From positions 12,431,144-12,495,143 of the forward strand of contig CM046841.1 of assembly GCA_025618425.1 (NCBI GenBank): a stretch of DNA of 64,000 nucleotides, in the 5' to 3' direction. The DNA is from Heliocidaris tuberculata. Taxonomy: Eukaryota > Echinodermata > Echinoidea > Camarodonta > Echinometridae. Below, one piece after another: positions 32,496 through 45,800 of the stretch. The notes beneath the pieces were generated by a model. That model saw only the letters and a program-made list of their open reading frames with translations, was not told where the DNA came from and did no database searches. Positions within the stretch are counted from its first letter, which is position 1. Each line of letters begins with the position of its first letter. A program made the position numbers and the translations under genes.

Positions 32496-34480
32496 ATGAC
32501 ATTTTGCTTGGCAAATTATCACATTATGGTGTCAGGAGTACAGCACTGCATGGTTCGTGAAAGGAATCGGTTGAAAGCAAAAGCTAAGAGATCTATTAAA
32601 GCTAACTTGGATTGGGATGTCTATAAACGAGCTCGTAATCGTGTCACAGCATGTGTGCGTCAAGCAAAGCACAGCTTTATTTCGAGAAAGGTTGAATCGG
32701 CGAATAAAAATACCAAAATGATTTGGAGGGCGCTAAGGTACTTAGCACCCCAAAACAAAACAAATTGTCAAATTCCATCTATACAAGTTAATGATTCAGT
32801 AGTACACGGTGAACGCCTAGCGAATGCTTTCAACCATTTCTTTACCGACATCGGAAAAAATTTACAGGCAGAAAATTTATACATATGTGATGGACATGAA
32901 ACTAATTATTCTTTTTTCGATAAATATAACACTGTATTTAGTTTCGAAAAAGTTAATATTGATAATATCTCTAAAATACTGAGTAATCTTCCTTGTGATA
33001 AAGCAACTGGACCAGATAATATACCCTCGAAAATACTTAAGTGCGTTGCTCTTTCCATAGCACCTCCTAACTCAAAGTTGTGTGCCAAATCAATGGAAAA
33101 CGGCGCGGGTTACACCTATCGTCAAAGGAGGTAATAAATCGCGTATCGATAATTATCGCCCGATTTCTGTTATTTCGATCCTGGGCAAAGTAATGGAAAA
33201 AGTCGTATATGATCAATTGATAAATTATATAACTAACAACGATATACTTACCCCCTGTCAGTCAGGATTTAGGCCTAAATATTCAACCCAAACTGCATTA
33301 ATAAATGTTACTGATAAATGGCTTTCTTCTATTGATAGGGGTGAACTCGTAGGCCTGGTTATGATTGATCTTAGAAAAGCGTTTGACACGGTTGACCACA
33401 GTATTTTGTTGAAGAAGCTGAAGCTGTATGGATTTGACAACCTTGCTGTTAAATGGTTTGAGAATTATTTATATGAACGGCAACAATTTACTTGTGTAAA
33501 TGGCATATCATCTTCAAAAAGAAAAGTAAATTGCGGTGTGCCACAGGGTTCGTTAATTGGGCCCTTACTATTCTCTTTATATGTCAATGATCTGCCTGAT
33601 AAATTAAACCATTGCAATGTCTCTCTTTATGCAGATGACACGTGTATATTCTATTCATCTAATGATCCAAAGGTGATAAACCGCAAACTCAATGAAGATT
33701 TACTTCACGTCTCATCCTGGTTGAAAATAACAAACTCATAATTAATACAAATAAATGCGAAACGATGTTTATTGGTTCTAATCAACGACTCAAGAATAGG
33801 GAAATAGAACTTGAGAAATGTAAAATTTCCATGGATGGATCTGAAATTAGAAGAGTCAAAACTTGTAAATATCTGGGAATTTATATTGACGAAAATTTAC
33901 TTTGGAATGACCATATAATGCAACATTTACGAAAGAAGGTCATCAAAAGTCTGTATCTCCTTAAAAGGATAAGACGATTTATTGATCAAGGTACGGCCCT
34001 TTTATTCTATATAAAACTGTGATACAATCTGAATTCGATTATTGCAGTGTAGTCTTGGGTAACATGAGAAAAAAACAACTGCGATCAATTACAAGTTTTA
34101 CAAAATAGATCGTTACGAACAGTATACTTAATACTGACTATTCTTTTCCTACTAAAAATGTTTATGAGATCCTCAAATTAGACCGTCTTAATGTTAGAAG
34201 ATCAAAACAATTAGCCCTTAACATGTTCCGTGCAGTTTACAAGCTAGGCCCTGAATATATCAGCAAACTTTTTTCCGTTCGTAAAACTAAATATGATACA
34301 AGATCTGGTAACACCCAATTGATCTTGACTCAACCCAAAACAAACTACGGTAAAAGATGTTTCGTTTATCGAGGGGCTCAGTTGTGGAATACTTTTGAAA
34401 AGAAAATATCACATTGTGTCACATTAACTAATTCCTTTAAAACGTATCTTAGAAAAAATCACATTCCGTTATCTGGCTAA
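32496..34480 (+). pseudogene. Reverse transcriptase of the inserted retroposon, broken
   Basis: Open pieces at 32560-33075, 33082-33741, 33765-34022 and 34223-34480 together cover the linker, RT and C-terminal regions. The YADD motif lies near 33630. A stop at 33739 and shifts near 33070 and 34020 make it inactive. Positions before about 32556 belong to the host element. Confidence 0.85.
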
Positions 34481-34823
34481 TAATTTTATGATGTATTAAT
34501 GACCCCTCTACCCCCTTTACCCTCTCACACCCCCCCCCCCCCCCCCAGTTGATATATACCTTCTTTTTTCACTTGGTGTATCTAGGTTTAAGTACTTTGT
34601 TTGTTGTTTTTTAATCTTTTACTTTGTTTTCATGTTATAATTTTCTTTGCTTTCTATACATTCCTTTATGTATGTTTATGTTTATATTGTTTTTGTTCTT
34701 GTTTTGTTGTTTTTTAATTTGTGAATGGACCCCTATATGAAAAACAGCATCTTTTGCTGATGAGGGTGCTTCCTTCCCACAAGTTGGTAAACAAATAAAT
34801 AAATAAATAAATAAATAAATAAA
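32556..34823 (+). mobile_element. Second non-LTR retroposon inserted inside the first, (AAAT)n tail
   Basis: Encodes a linker (RARNRVTACVRQAKHSF), NYRPISVISILGKVMEKVVY, FDTVDHSILLKKLKLYGF, GVPQGSLIGPLLFSLYVNDL and the catalytic YADD, then a C-terminal domain with HIPLSG end at 34480. About 340 bp of 3' UTR end in (AAAT)7-8 at 34795-34823. 5'-truncated (no endonuclease), with frame breaks near 33070 and 33740. Confidence 0.88.
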
Positions 34824-35822
34824 GAGTTACTTAGCTGACAGGAAACAATTTGTTTCTTTAAACGGTATTGATTCAGGGTTACAGAAGGTCACATGCGGCG
34901 TTCCTCAGGGATCTCTTCTAGGTCCGCTATTATTTATTGTGTATATTAATGATTTTCATTACTCATTTGATGTATTGTTGTTCATTTTATTTGCTGATGA
35001 TTCCAGCTTGTATCACTCGCACAAAAATCCCCAGACTCTTTTAGAAACAGTTAATTTTGAACTAAGTAAAGTTACTTTGTGGATCCAAGCAAATAAATTA
35101 TCTTTGAATCTGCAAAAGACAAATTATATGCTTTTTAGTAATACAATTAAAGTAATTCCTGGAGATGTATCGTTTAATAATGATTTGATAGATAGAGTAA
35201 CAACGACAAAATTCCTTGGTTTGCACAGTGATGAGCAACTGAGTTGGAAAATGATCATCTCTGTATAGACATTGTCAAAAAACAGTGGTGTAATACATAA
35301 ATTGAAATCATTATTTCCTAAAGACATTCTTCTCATAATGTACTCAACATTAATTCTTCCGTATCTCAATTATGGTGTTCTTGCATGGGGTAATTCCCTT
35401 AAAAGTCATCTTGAAAAATTACATTTGATTCAAAAGAGAGTCTTAAGAATTATTTGTAATGTTATAGCTTTCGTACGCACACGATAACCCACTTTTTTTA
35501 TAGGCATAGAATTTTAAAGTTGCAAGATATTTATAACTTTCAACTGGGTACTCTCATGTATGGCTTCAATTCGGGTGTCCTACCACTGGCTCTGGCCAGC
35601 ATTTTAAAGAAAAATAGTCAAGTACATCCCCATGATACACGAAATGCTTCTGCGTTTCACTTACTCCAAGTAAGGACAAAGTTTATTTTCAATACATTGG
35701 TTTGTACTGGACCTCAGTTCTGGAACTCTCTTGATTCTAGCGCTAAGCTGCAGTTAATTAGCCTCCCTGCATTTCAGCGTACACTTAAGGTTTTTCTTCT
35801 TGATAATTATTGTGACTCTTAG
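34824..35822 (+). pseudogene. Reverse transcriptase C-terminal half of the outer retroposon, broken
   Basis: Pieces at 34824-35268, 35272-35487 and 35520-35822 cover GVPQGS, FADD, the WIQANKLSLNLQKTNYMLF thumb region and the C-terminus. Stops and shifts at 35268 and 35487. Confidence 0.83.
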
Positions 35823-36401
35823 AGTATATTATTGAAGTTATTTTGGTGCCTATTGTGAATTACTAGCCTATGATGTGTAGTTTCGTTTTATAGATATCCT
35901 GTGTATTGACTGAATATTTTCAGATTGTCTGTTATTCCATTGTTCCCTATGTACGTTTCTGTACTCGTCGTGTGATGTCCCTATTGTTGATGTGCTGTAC
36001 ATATTTTTACTTTTATTTTCTCATATTTTCTTTCTTCTCTCCCGTCTTGTTATGTATAACTCTATTCTCCCTTTTTATATGTATATAGCTTGTTTTTTAC
36101 ATACCCCATTCCTTTCATAAGTTGTATCCTTAGGGAGTCACTAATATATACTCCCTTCAAATACATTTATTTTGTTGCTCATGTAGGCCTATGTATCAGC
36201 CAATTACTTGGCGCAGAGGGGACCCTACATCTTACAAGCCCTGCTTTTACCAGGGTCTCCTTGTCTTTCTTTCAATTCACTTAATTCATTAAATTTACTG
36301 TCATGATTTTGTTTGCATTGTAAATGCGTATAATAATTGAATGTTATATGTTCTATGTGACATGTGAAAAGGAAGAAAGATGAACAAATATCATACTAAC
36401 A

Positions 36402-36641
36402 CAGGGGCGGCGCCAGGGTATTTAAAAAATAAGGGGGGGGGGCAAAATGACGCGTATAGCAACAAATAGGATCATAACAGTTATGTCATAATCATGGCTT
36501 AGCCTTCTCTCTTCTCCCTTTCCCCTTCTCTTTCTCTTCCCCCCCCCCCCCTTCTTCCTCTTTTTTTTTTTTTTTTTTTTTTTGCTCGCTTGAAAAATGA
36601 TAGGGGGCGCCGCCCCCCTGCCCCCTGTAGCGCCGCCCCTG
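36402..36641. mobile_element. hAT-type miniature element, family M4 copy 2
   Basis: Same CAGGGGCGGCGC ends as 29400-29663 but in the opposite orientation; each copy points the same way relative to its neighbouring gene. No 8-bp duplication is visible here, and the flanks do not match copy 1. Confidence 0.85.
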
Positions 36642-36680
36642 TCATATCATATCATTATCATATCATACCTTGTGACAAAT

Positions 36681-36820
36681 TTATGTAAACAAATCGACCC
36701 GGGGGAAAGACAGTCACGTGATTCGAAGATCACCACATGACTCAATCACATGTTGATATGCCGAACGAGGAAGTTTAGACCCATTTAAATTCTGACTTTC
36801 TGATGTCACATTTTGATGAA
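36681..36820 (+). promoter_or_regulatory. Gene B promoter, homologous to that of gene A
   Basis: Sites in the same order as in gene A: TGTAAACAAA at 36684-36693, GTCACGTGA at 36713-36721, TGACTCA at 36738-36744, then TTTTGATGAA directly before the ATG. Conservation in order and spacing between otherwise diverged flanks suggests function. Confidence 0.7.
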
Positions 36821-36866
36821 ATGTCGTCAAATTATATGGCGCTCATTTGTTTCATTCTGGCAGCAA
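36821..36866 (+). CDS. Gene B exon 1 (signal peptide)
   Basis: Encodes MSSNYMALICFILAA plus one base; donor GTAAGT. Near-identical to exon 1 of gene A, with the same phase. Confidence 0.87.
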
Positions 36867-39849
36867 GTAAGTAATAAGAATAATGATCATGATTTCTCTA
36901 CAACAGGTTGTATTTTTTCCATGGTTGATTCATCATGATTGATGCAGTTACTAGTTACGCATCGCCATCGTCATGATCTGTGATTATGTCATTTTATGAA
37001 TATGATCTTTGACATTTAAGCTATAGTGGGAAATTACCACCATATAATATTTCTGGAAATGTAAGTTTTATCTTTGTTTTTTCTTGGAAAAGCCTGTCAG
37101 TATTTTTTTACATGTTTTCTCTATGTACATGTAAGACTCTTGTTTTCCTGTATGTAACTTGGGCCTAATTTCTAAACTAAAGTAACGTTAAGACTTAAAG
37201 GGTGACTAAAATAAAAAAAATAATTGCCCATTTTTCGTAGGAAGGAGTCATCAGGAGCCAAAAAATATCTATCACACACTTTTTTATGCATTCAGTTGTA
37301 TTTCATAATCATTTGAAAAGTACATTTTTGCTGATTTACACAGTCATAAGCCCCGCCCCTAAAAAAAACCATCCAGCGACATCATGATCACGTGATCTGT
37401 GACGTACGAGAAGTAAGGGAAAATATTCCACCAACCTATATACCGTGCGCGCCCGCAGGCCCCGGCAGGCCCAGCCCGGTGCCGAGCATGACATTCACCG
37501 CATCGACCATTTGCATCGCATATTTTCGTGTGTTTAATTCATCACAATAACTTTGATTTTGGGACACAATTTCATCAATAATGCCAAATCGGTGTATAGT
37601 TGCGGGCTGTAGCAAGACCCTTAAAGATGATGTAAGCCTACGTACATCATTTTCCTAAAGATGAAAATCTACGGAAATTGTGGGTCGCAAAGGTATGCTC
37701 ACGCGGGCAGAGTGGCAAGGGCCAAGCGAGTGGAGTACAATTTGCAGTGATCACTTTTCTTCTCCAGCAGCTGCAGCAGCTTCCCCCGCGACCCCTTCAC
37801 CATGCCCTGTCGCCTCTTCTGCGAGGGGTTCAAACATAATGGTCGAATTCCCCTTGCCACTGCACTTGAGCTTCTTCTCTTTCGGGATCGATAAATCATC
37901 TGATAAATCAGAGTTCGTATCTGGCTCAAAAAAGTCCTCCAAATCGGACTCGCGATCACTATCCATCTCTCTAAGTTACTCGAAGAATTCAGCCAAAAAT
38001 CTAAGTCAGTACTACCGTAGTACATGTAAAGCGAAGTAAAAAAAAAAAAGGCGAGAGTAAAAACAAACCAAACAAAAGCGTTCACCAGTCGCTTAGTACG
38101 AGGGGGAACATAGTTGCCGTACTATAAGATGTGTAGTACATTGCACAGACGCATAAAACGGCTGTGTACGCGTTTAAGACCAATGCAAAACTATCGTTCG
38201 GCAAGCTCAGATGGATGAGAACATTGTTCAAAGAAAAGTTAAAAAAACAAAACAAGAGCTGTATATTTGGGCAAAAGTGTTCACTGATCTTAAAGAAAAT
38301 ATATTGATAATGATTATTCACTCCTTAGACTGTATTGATTAATTTCCCTTTTTCATAAATTGTCCGTTGAACAGAGGGGTCAAATACCGTATTGTGTGTA
38401 CAATGTTACATTGCCGCAGCCTGCAGATCTTGTGACTCTTACTCTTCATACGTCACTTGGGGGTGTGACGTCAATTAGCCAATCAGCTCACGAGTTTTAA
38501 GGAACGGTCCCCAAACCTCTACTTTTCCCCCTTTTTCGCCAAAACGAGACATAATTTTGACAATCAATTGCCAGATTCGTGATTTGAATGCAAAAATACA
38601 TGGAAACAGCACCTTTTTTCTCTCTAATTTAGTCACCCTTTAAGTACTTTAGTTTTATATATTGTTGAGTTAGATCTATGTCTTTTTTCATTATTTTTTT
38701 TCTTCTTCTTCTCTTGCTCTTGTTGATTGTTGTTGTGATTGACTTGTGCATTTTTTGATTGAAATCAATAAAACATTTAAAAATAATATAACAATTTTAT
38801 ATACAGCTAGGTCTATAACTACTTCAATAGAAATTGATTTTGCTATAGGTTTTGTCATATTGCATAATGAAAACCGCCTCAGTGACTTCGAGCAAAAGAT
38901 CCTGCGTGTGTATAGATCATTATGCGGTTGAGTGAACAGCTCCGCACACCGTCAATCTCAGTGAGGAGGACCATATCCATTGTGCATAAGGGGGAGTGTG
39001 CGTTGACTCACTGCATGGAAGCATATTTTGTTCCCACCCTTTCTGAGATCTAGATCTAGATCTAGAGTAGATGTAGATTCCTAATACTAGACTTATAACT
39101 TAGTACTAGTAGTCTAGCTAAATATGTAGTTAAATCATACATGCCCAATCACATGCACACTAGATCACAGTTGATGTAATTTTGTTAAAAAGCATACAGT
39201 TAACTTTGCCTAAGGCTAAGTCGAATCTGTTGGGACCACAAAAAATAGTTCGACTTATGCAAAATTCGACTTAGGAAATGTAAATAACACATGTTTTGCA
39301 TAGTTTGGTCAAAAAAACTGATTCGACTTAGGGAAAGTTCGACTTATGCGACTTCGAGTTATGCAAGGTTAACTGTAATTGCATATCAATGATTCAGTTC
39401 AATGTAGGGAGTGTAGGGTCTACATAGTGAATTTGAAAGAGGCATACACACGTGTAAAAGGGCGTTGCTCTTACATACATGTATCTAAAACACAGTGGAC
39501 TCGCTCAATTCGGTCGGCCTGCTGAGAGGGGTTCGAAGAAATCAATCATACAATCACACCAAAAAACACCTTTGTGGTTCCAAATCAGAGATTCTGATTA
39601 ATAAAAAACTTCAGCAGTGGTGAGCTCTGCAATCATACATAACACATATTTATGTCAAAAGGTTGAAATTGCATAATCGTCAATAGGCACCAAAAACCAG
39701 TGGTGGATTTGGGGGGGGGGGGCCATCCCGGCCCATGCCCCCCCTCCCTTTTGAGGGAAAACAATGCATTGTGCCCCCCCCCCCTTTTCGACCAGAAAAC
39801 CTTTTTTTTTTTTGCTTGTCAGAGAATTATGGAGGGGAACTGGACCCCA

Positions 39850-39885
<36 letters not shown>

Positions 39886-42800
39886 ACTGAGCGACTTTTG
39901 GAGGGCTGGCGAAAATTTTTTTTTTGTCGCAATCTCTCAATTTATGTAGCTTTCTTGTGATTGGAAGTCAAACTTCAAGGAAATAATGATCACTGGATAT
40001 TGGACCAATCACATAAAGTTTTACATCACTATGTTGGATATTTAATAAGCTTTCCAGATCAGTTTGCCCTTTTGCAGGACGAGTTTTCTTTGTTACGTAG
40101 GAGACGCATTTAGGTATATGGTGTCGGTGAAAATGTGGGAATTCTGGCTGTTTTCAGACGATTTGCCATAGATAACGAGACTCGGACATTAACAACTTTG
40201 AAGAAAAATTGGATATCAGGCAAATTTTGACAAAATTTGTACATGTATTATCAGAAAGCTGAATAAGTGAAGTTTCATAAACAGCTTGCCATTTTTGGTA
40301 ACGCTCAGAAAGAAAAGCGCTATGAGCAAATAATTACAATCATAACATGTAATTTCAAATGCTGTCCTGTGTTGTAGCGTGTGTATTGCTCTGTGAATCT
40401 TGCACATCGCAAATGAGTGCAGGTTTTCATTATGTAGATCTTAAGTATGAAGGTCCTAGTTGATTTGTATCATTTCCCATTTCCTCTCCGATTTCAAGAC
40501 ATGCAGGCAATAGTAAAAAAAACAAAGTGAAGTAGTGCAGGGCCCTCTTGCATAAAAAGTTGCGTTAAATCGCAACTCAAAAAATTAAACGCAAGTCCAA
40601 AATACACAATCTTGATTGGTTGAAAATGAAGCTGCGTTTGATTTTTTGAGTTGCAATTAACCCTTTCAAGACAATTGACCACATTTTGTGGTTTGGCTCA
40701 ATAACTTTTAATTCGGAGCCCTAAAAAATATACTAGATGGATGAGCAGAAAGAGCAAAAATTTCTGCACACACTGTCCATTTTTGTTGCATGACCATACT
40801 GCATTTGATACCAAGAATTTGAAAAAGAAGAACAAGCTTTAAAATCCTGAAATTGGCAACACATTGAGAGGTTCAAAATCACTGTTTCTTATCAAAATTG
40901 GCAAATTTTTTCAACTTTTCGACGAAATTACTAACCATGTATATTGTATCAAAGACATTTCAGCTTACTAGAACCATGTAGTACTATAATAAAAATATTA
41001 TTGTTGCCAATTTGAAGAGCAACATGTGATAAATTTAGCCCTTGAATAATTCCTGTCCTCAAAAGGGTTAATCGCAAATTTTTATGCAAGAGGGCCCTGG
41101 GCCCCATTGCATAAAACTTACCATTAACGGTAACTTTGCAATCAATGGTAACTCCCATGGAAACCTTGATTTTGATTGGCTGTTGAGTGATGTTACCATG
41201 GTAGTTACCATTGATAGCAGAGTTATCGTTAATGGTAAGTTTTATGCAACAGGGCCCTGATCTGTAAAGCCCATATCTTTTAGTTTTGGGGACAGAGTTT
41301 ACAAAAACCCCAAATTAGCCATATTTTTGACCAATCTGTGAAAAAAATTTATGAAAGAATATTGTCAAAATGCTCAGAAATATAAAAGAAGTACACACAA
41401 AATAATTTGATTTTGACTCCAATGACCAAGTCGTGACCTCTAAATTAAGGTCAAAGGTCCAAAACAAAAAAATATCACCTGAAATCACCCCAAATTAGCC
41501 ATTTAACACAACAGTCTGTGAAGATAAAATTTTATGAAAGCAAATTTCAACTGATTTAAGTAGATACGGGTATCAACATTAACAAAAAAAAAGTTAGGTG
41601 GGATAGGGGGTGGGGAAAATGCTTTTTCTAGAGGTGAAAGGTCACTGACCTTTGCAGAAAACATGAAAATTGTATCTCAAGTATAAAATATGGTATGTGG
41701 TCAATCTTGGTGTCAAAATGCTTAGAACTGTAAAAGAATCAAGTACACACAAATAAAGGTTGACTCCGATGATGAAGTTGTGACCTCTAAATTGAGGTCA
41801 AAGGTCAAAAACTAAAAATATCACTTAAAATCACTGCAAATTATCCATATGCCAAATCTGTGAAGAAAAAATCAGGAAAGCAAATTTATACTGATTTAAG
41901 TAAGTATGGGTAGTAACACCCCTACCCCCCCCCCCAAGAGGCTAGGTGGCATAGGGGGTGGAGAAAGTCCTTTTTCTAGGGTTCAGAGGTTAATGACCTT
42001 TGCTGAAAACATGAAAATTGTATCTCAAGTATGAAATATGGTATGTGGTCAATCTAGGTGCCAAAATGCTCAGAATTGTAAAAGAAGTACACATGAAATA
42101 AAATTTGCCTCCGATGACCATGTCGTGACCTCTAAATTGAGGTCAAAGGTCAAAAACAAAAAATGTCACTTAAAATCACCCTTAAAGTGATTGATTAACT
42201 TTGTGAAAAATTGTAAAATCAGCTCAAATGCCAGTGAATTGTGTGCAGTCCTCTAACTACATATATAATTAAGGATATGTGAAAGTATGAGAGAAAATGG
42301 AACCTGTTTATTTACTATCCTAAAAAAGAGAAAATCGCGATCAATCACTAGCGCAAGTCGCTCGGCTTCTTCGCTGCGCTGCAGTCACAAAAACCAAGCA
42401 CCAGCGCTTGGCGATTTCAGAGCGGGTTTCCAGCCCGTACGGTATTCTGTGATAGAGCGAGGTATGCCAACCGTAAGAGTTCTTTAGGGTTCGGTGGTAC
42501 TCTATCCCGACATCAATGTTCAATCGTAAATATCTTGATATATAAACGACCGATCAGCTTATAAAACTCAGGCGATTCCTGTCTGAGCTAAAGGTTTGCA
42601 ATTATGATTACAGCATTAGCTGGAACAGTGATTTTTTTTTTCAATCCCGGGCAAAGTTAATCAATGCCTTTAATAAATCATATTTGTCACCAATCCGTGG
42701 AAAAAATATGAAAACAAATTTTATCTAAATTCAGTTGATATCCCATGGGTAACATAAATTACCCCCAATAAGTAAGATATAGGGATGGGGAAAGTCCTAT

Positions 42801-45800
42801 TTCTAGAGGTCAAAGGTCACTGACCTTTGCTGAAAACATGAAAATTGTATCTCAACTGGTCTTCTATAAGAATATAATGGGGGGGGGGGGGGGCACACAA
42901 ATGCAGGATTGTCAACTTTGGGAAACTGCTTGGAGGGAGACCCATATTTTTTTGGTCTCGCCAGCCCGGCCCCCCCCCCCCTAAATCCGCCACTGCCAAT
43001 AGCATCTTTGATCTGAGTTTCTTTTTACTGCTAGGATCCTATCCTCTTCCAACGCGCTCAATGATTGCTTGCATGCATAAAGATTCTTTCATACCCCAAT
43101 CTGCAGATGAAGACATAGAGATTGTTTTTTGTTGCATATTGTTTAGGGGTAGTCTGTCAGGGTTGATCCTTCCTTTTGCTGCTAGCTTCTGAAATTTCAG
43201 AAAAGAAATAAGTATCCCCACAAGCATACAGCTGTACATGTAAGTGATCTGCCAGCCTTTAATCAAAGTTGTCTATTTCTGAGTAATTTGAAGTTCAGCA
43301 TAGGAATGTGTGTTTATGAATATACAGGAAATAAGTACCGGTATTATTTTGTAGAGGGTATAACCTTTATTTGTCCATGAAAAGAGAAGACCAAACCATT
43401 TCCAGACTATATAGGCATAGCTAAAAAAAAATTCATCTCTGTTAGTGATGTCATTTGTTGAAATGTCATAGAGGCCATGCATTCATTTCTGATTGCAAGT
43501 ACAATTTGTACAGTTGTTTGTTCGATGTTAGATGAGTAAGGCCAATACATCGGTTTCTTGGGAACGCAACAACAACTGGAGTAAACACTATATATACTAA
43601 ATCAATTTAATTCTCTACAATCAACGTGTAACCATCATCTTTTGCTTGGTGTACAGTGATGTGGTGACATGCAATCTCTGTAGATATGATTTTACATTTC
43701 CTTTGTACTTTTCATTAGCCACAAATACTGGAACCTTAATTCCGGGTTAACTCTACATTTCAAAAATTAACATCACTAAAAGAAAAAAGTTTTTCTTCCA
43801 TTCAACTATGACTAGGGAATATGACACAGTCTTCTGTATTCATGGACACACAAAGGTTGCCCTCCAGTTTTATCAACACATTCTTATGCACCACCTCAAA
43901 TCCCTTAGAAATCAGACAACTTGGAATAAAGGCCATGGAGATCACTTCTGATTGTGAGGATACTCTTTTAAAAAAGACTCACTTCCTGAAATTTCAGAAG
44001 CAAGCTGAAAAGGAAGACTCGACCCTGATAGACTACCCCTACAGAAAAGCAACGTAAAACTCTAGAAAGCCACATTCATCAGTAGGTTAGAGTGTGAAAG
44101 AATCCCAATACAGTAATCATTGACCCTGTCAAAAGAGAATGGGAGTTTCACAAGAAACTCAGACCAATACTAGGTGATATCACTCCAAAAACCTTCTTAG
44201 ATGAACTTATAGCTGTCAAGCAGTTGATTAGCAGTGGCTATCGTGACGAAGAAGAAACCAACTATTTTGACCTTTGACCTAAAATATGAAGGATCAAGAT
44301 TTGGTTCTGACCATCAGATTGAATAATACACTATTCATTAATATACAGAACAATTCTTCTCACCTGAGAAAAAAGATACTCTATAATCATATTTTGTCTT
44401 GCAGATACCGCATGTCTGCAGAGATTATATGACCTTTGAGCCCAAGCTGGCCAGAAAAGAATTTACCCATCACCTATACCTAGATATTAATGTGTGTAAG
44501 GTAAATTCAAAATTTCTGCTTAAATATTTGTCAATAGATTGGTTAACATATAGTAAGTAATATGTGATTTTAAGTGATAGGCCTATTTTTGTTTTTGACT
44601 TTTGGCCTTATTTTACAGGTCACAACTTAATTGATCAACTTTTATTTTGCGTGTACTTCTTTTACAGTCCTGTGCATTTTTAACACCAAAGTAATCCGCA
44701 TACCATATTTCATTCCCGAGATAAACAGAGTTTCATGTTTTCAGCAAAGGTCATTAACCTCTGAACCCTAGAAATAGGACTTTCTCCACCCCCTATGCCA
44801 CCTACATGTAACCTCTGGGGGGGGGGGGGGGGGGGGGGAGGGGTGTTACTACCCATCAGTATAAATTTTACATATGGATAATTTACAGTGATTTTAAGTG
44901 ATATTTTTAGTTTTTGACCTTTGACCTCAATTTAGAGGTCACGACTTCATCATCGGAGCCAACCTTTATTTTGTGTGCACTTGATTCTTTTACAGTTTTA
45001 AGCATTTTGACACCAAGATTGACCACAACCATATTTTATACTTAGAATACAATTTTCATGTTTTCTGCAAAGGTCATTGACCTTTGACCTCTATAAAAAG
45101 CACTTTCCCCACCCCCTATCCCACCTAACTTTTTTTTCGTTAAAATGTTGATACCAATATCTACTAAAATCAGTTGAAATTTGCTTTTATAAAATTTTAT
45201 CTTCACAGACTAGTGTTACATGTACATGGCTAATTTTGGGTGATTTAAGGTGATATTTTTTTGTTTTTGACCTTAATTTAGAGGTCACGACTTGGTCATC
45301 GGAGTCAAATTTTATTTTGTGTGTACTACTTTTATATTTCTTAGCATATTGACACTAAAATCATCTACATACCATATTTTATACCTGAGATACATTTTTT
45401 TCATGTTTTCAGCAAAGGTCAATGACCTTTGACCCCTAGAAAAAGCATTTTCCCCACCCCCTATCCCACCTCACTTTTTTTTGGTAAATGTTGATACCCA
45501 TACCTACTAAAATCAGTTGAAATTTGCTTTCATAAAAAAAAATTCACAAATGAACCCCAATTTAGGGTTACTATTAAGACAACTACAGTACAGACACAGT
45601 TTTTTACTCTTTGACTTTGAAATAACGAACTGGCCCAGCGTTCAACTTAAACTTCAAATTTAAGAGAAATCCACCCTGATTACAAGTTGATTAAGAGGCA
45701 GAAAAATAAAAGTCTAAAGAAACAATCAACAGATCAGTGAAGGTTAAAAATGCGATAAGAAAGTTATGAATTTTTGAACTTTGAGTTTGAAGTTGTTTTG

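Larger units (their letters stand above)
31486..36390 (+). mobile_element. CR1/L2-like non-LTR retroposon, 5'-truncated, split by another element
   Basis: Two pieces, 31486-32555 and 34824-36390, form one element. The first holds the pre-RT linker (NRKKIPRMPWVSASLLRSIN), LKNGKSPGYDSVNN and YSKAF; the second resumes with SYLADRKQFVSLNG, GVPQGSLLGPLLFIVYINDF, the catalytic FADD, and the C-terminal PHDTRNASAFHLL and FWNSLDSSAKLQL. Several frameshifts and stops. Joining the flanks restores the conserved W-F-K-S-Y-L region at the break, so the interruption is a clean insertion. Confidence 0.87.

Noticed and set aside
29400..36641. Mirror-image hAT elements as proof that the inverted duplication included them
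   Set aside because: Copy 1 has its own intact 8-bp duplication and the flanks do not match those of copy 2, so common ancestry is not supported.
36713..36721. Possibility that the shared 7.7-kb spacer is one bidirectional promoter
   Set aside because: The two promoter blocks are 7.3 kb apart, each close to its own gene, with retroposons between them; two separate promoters fit better.
43821..44057. Host exon (peptide with FLKFQKQAEKEDST)
   Set aside because: It lies in the inner arm of a repeat palindrome, has a related copy on the other arm, and no further exons could be joined.
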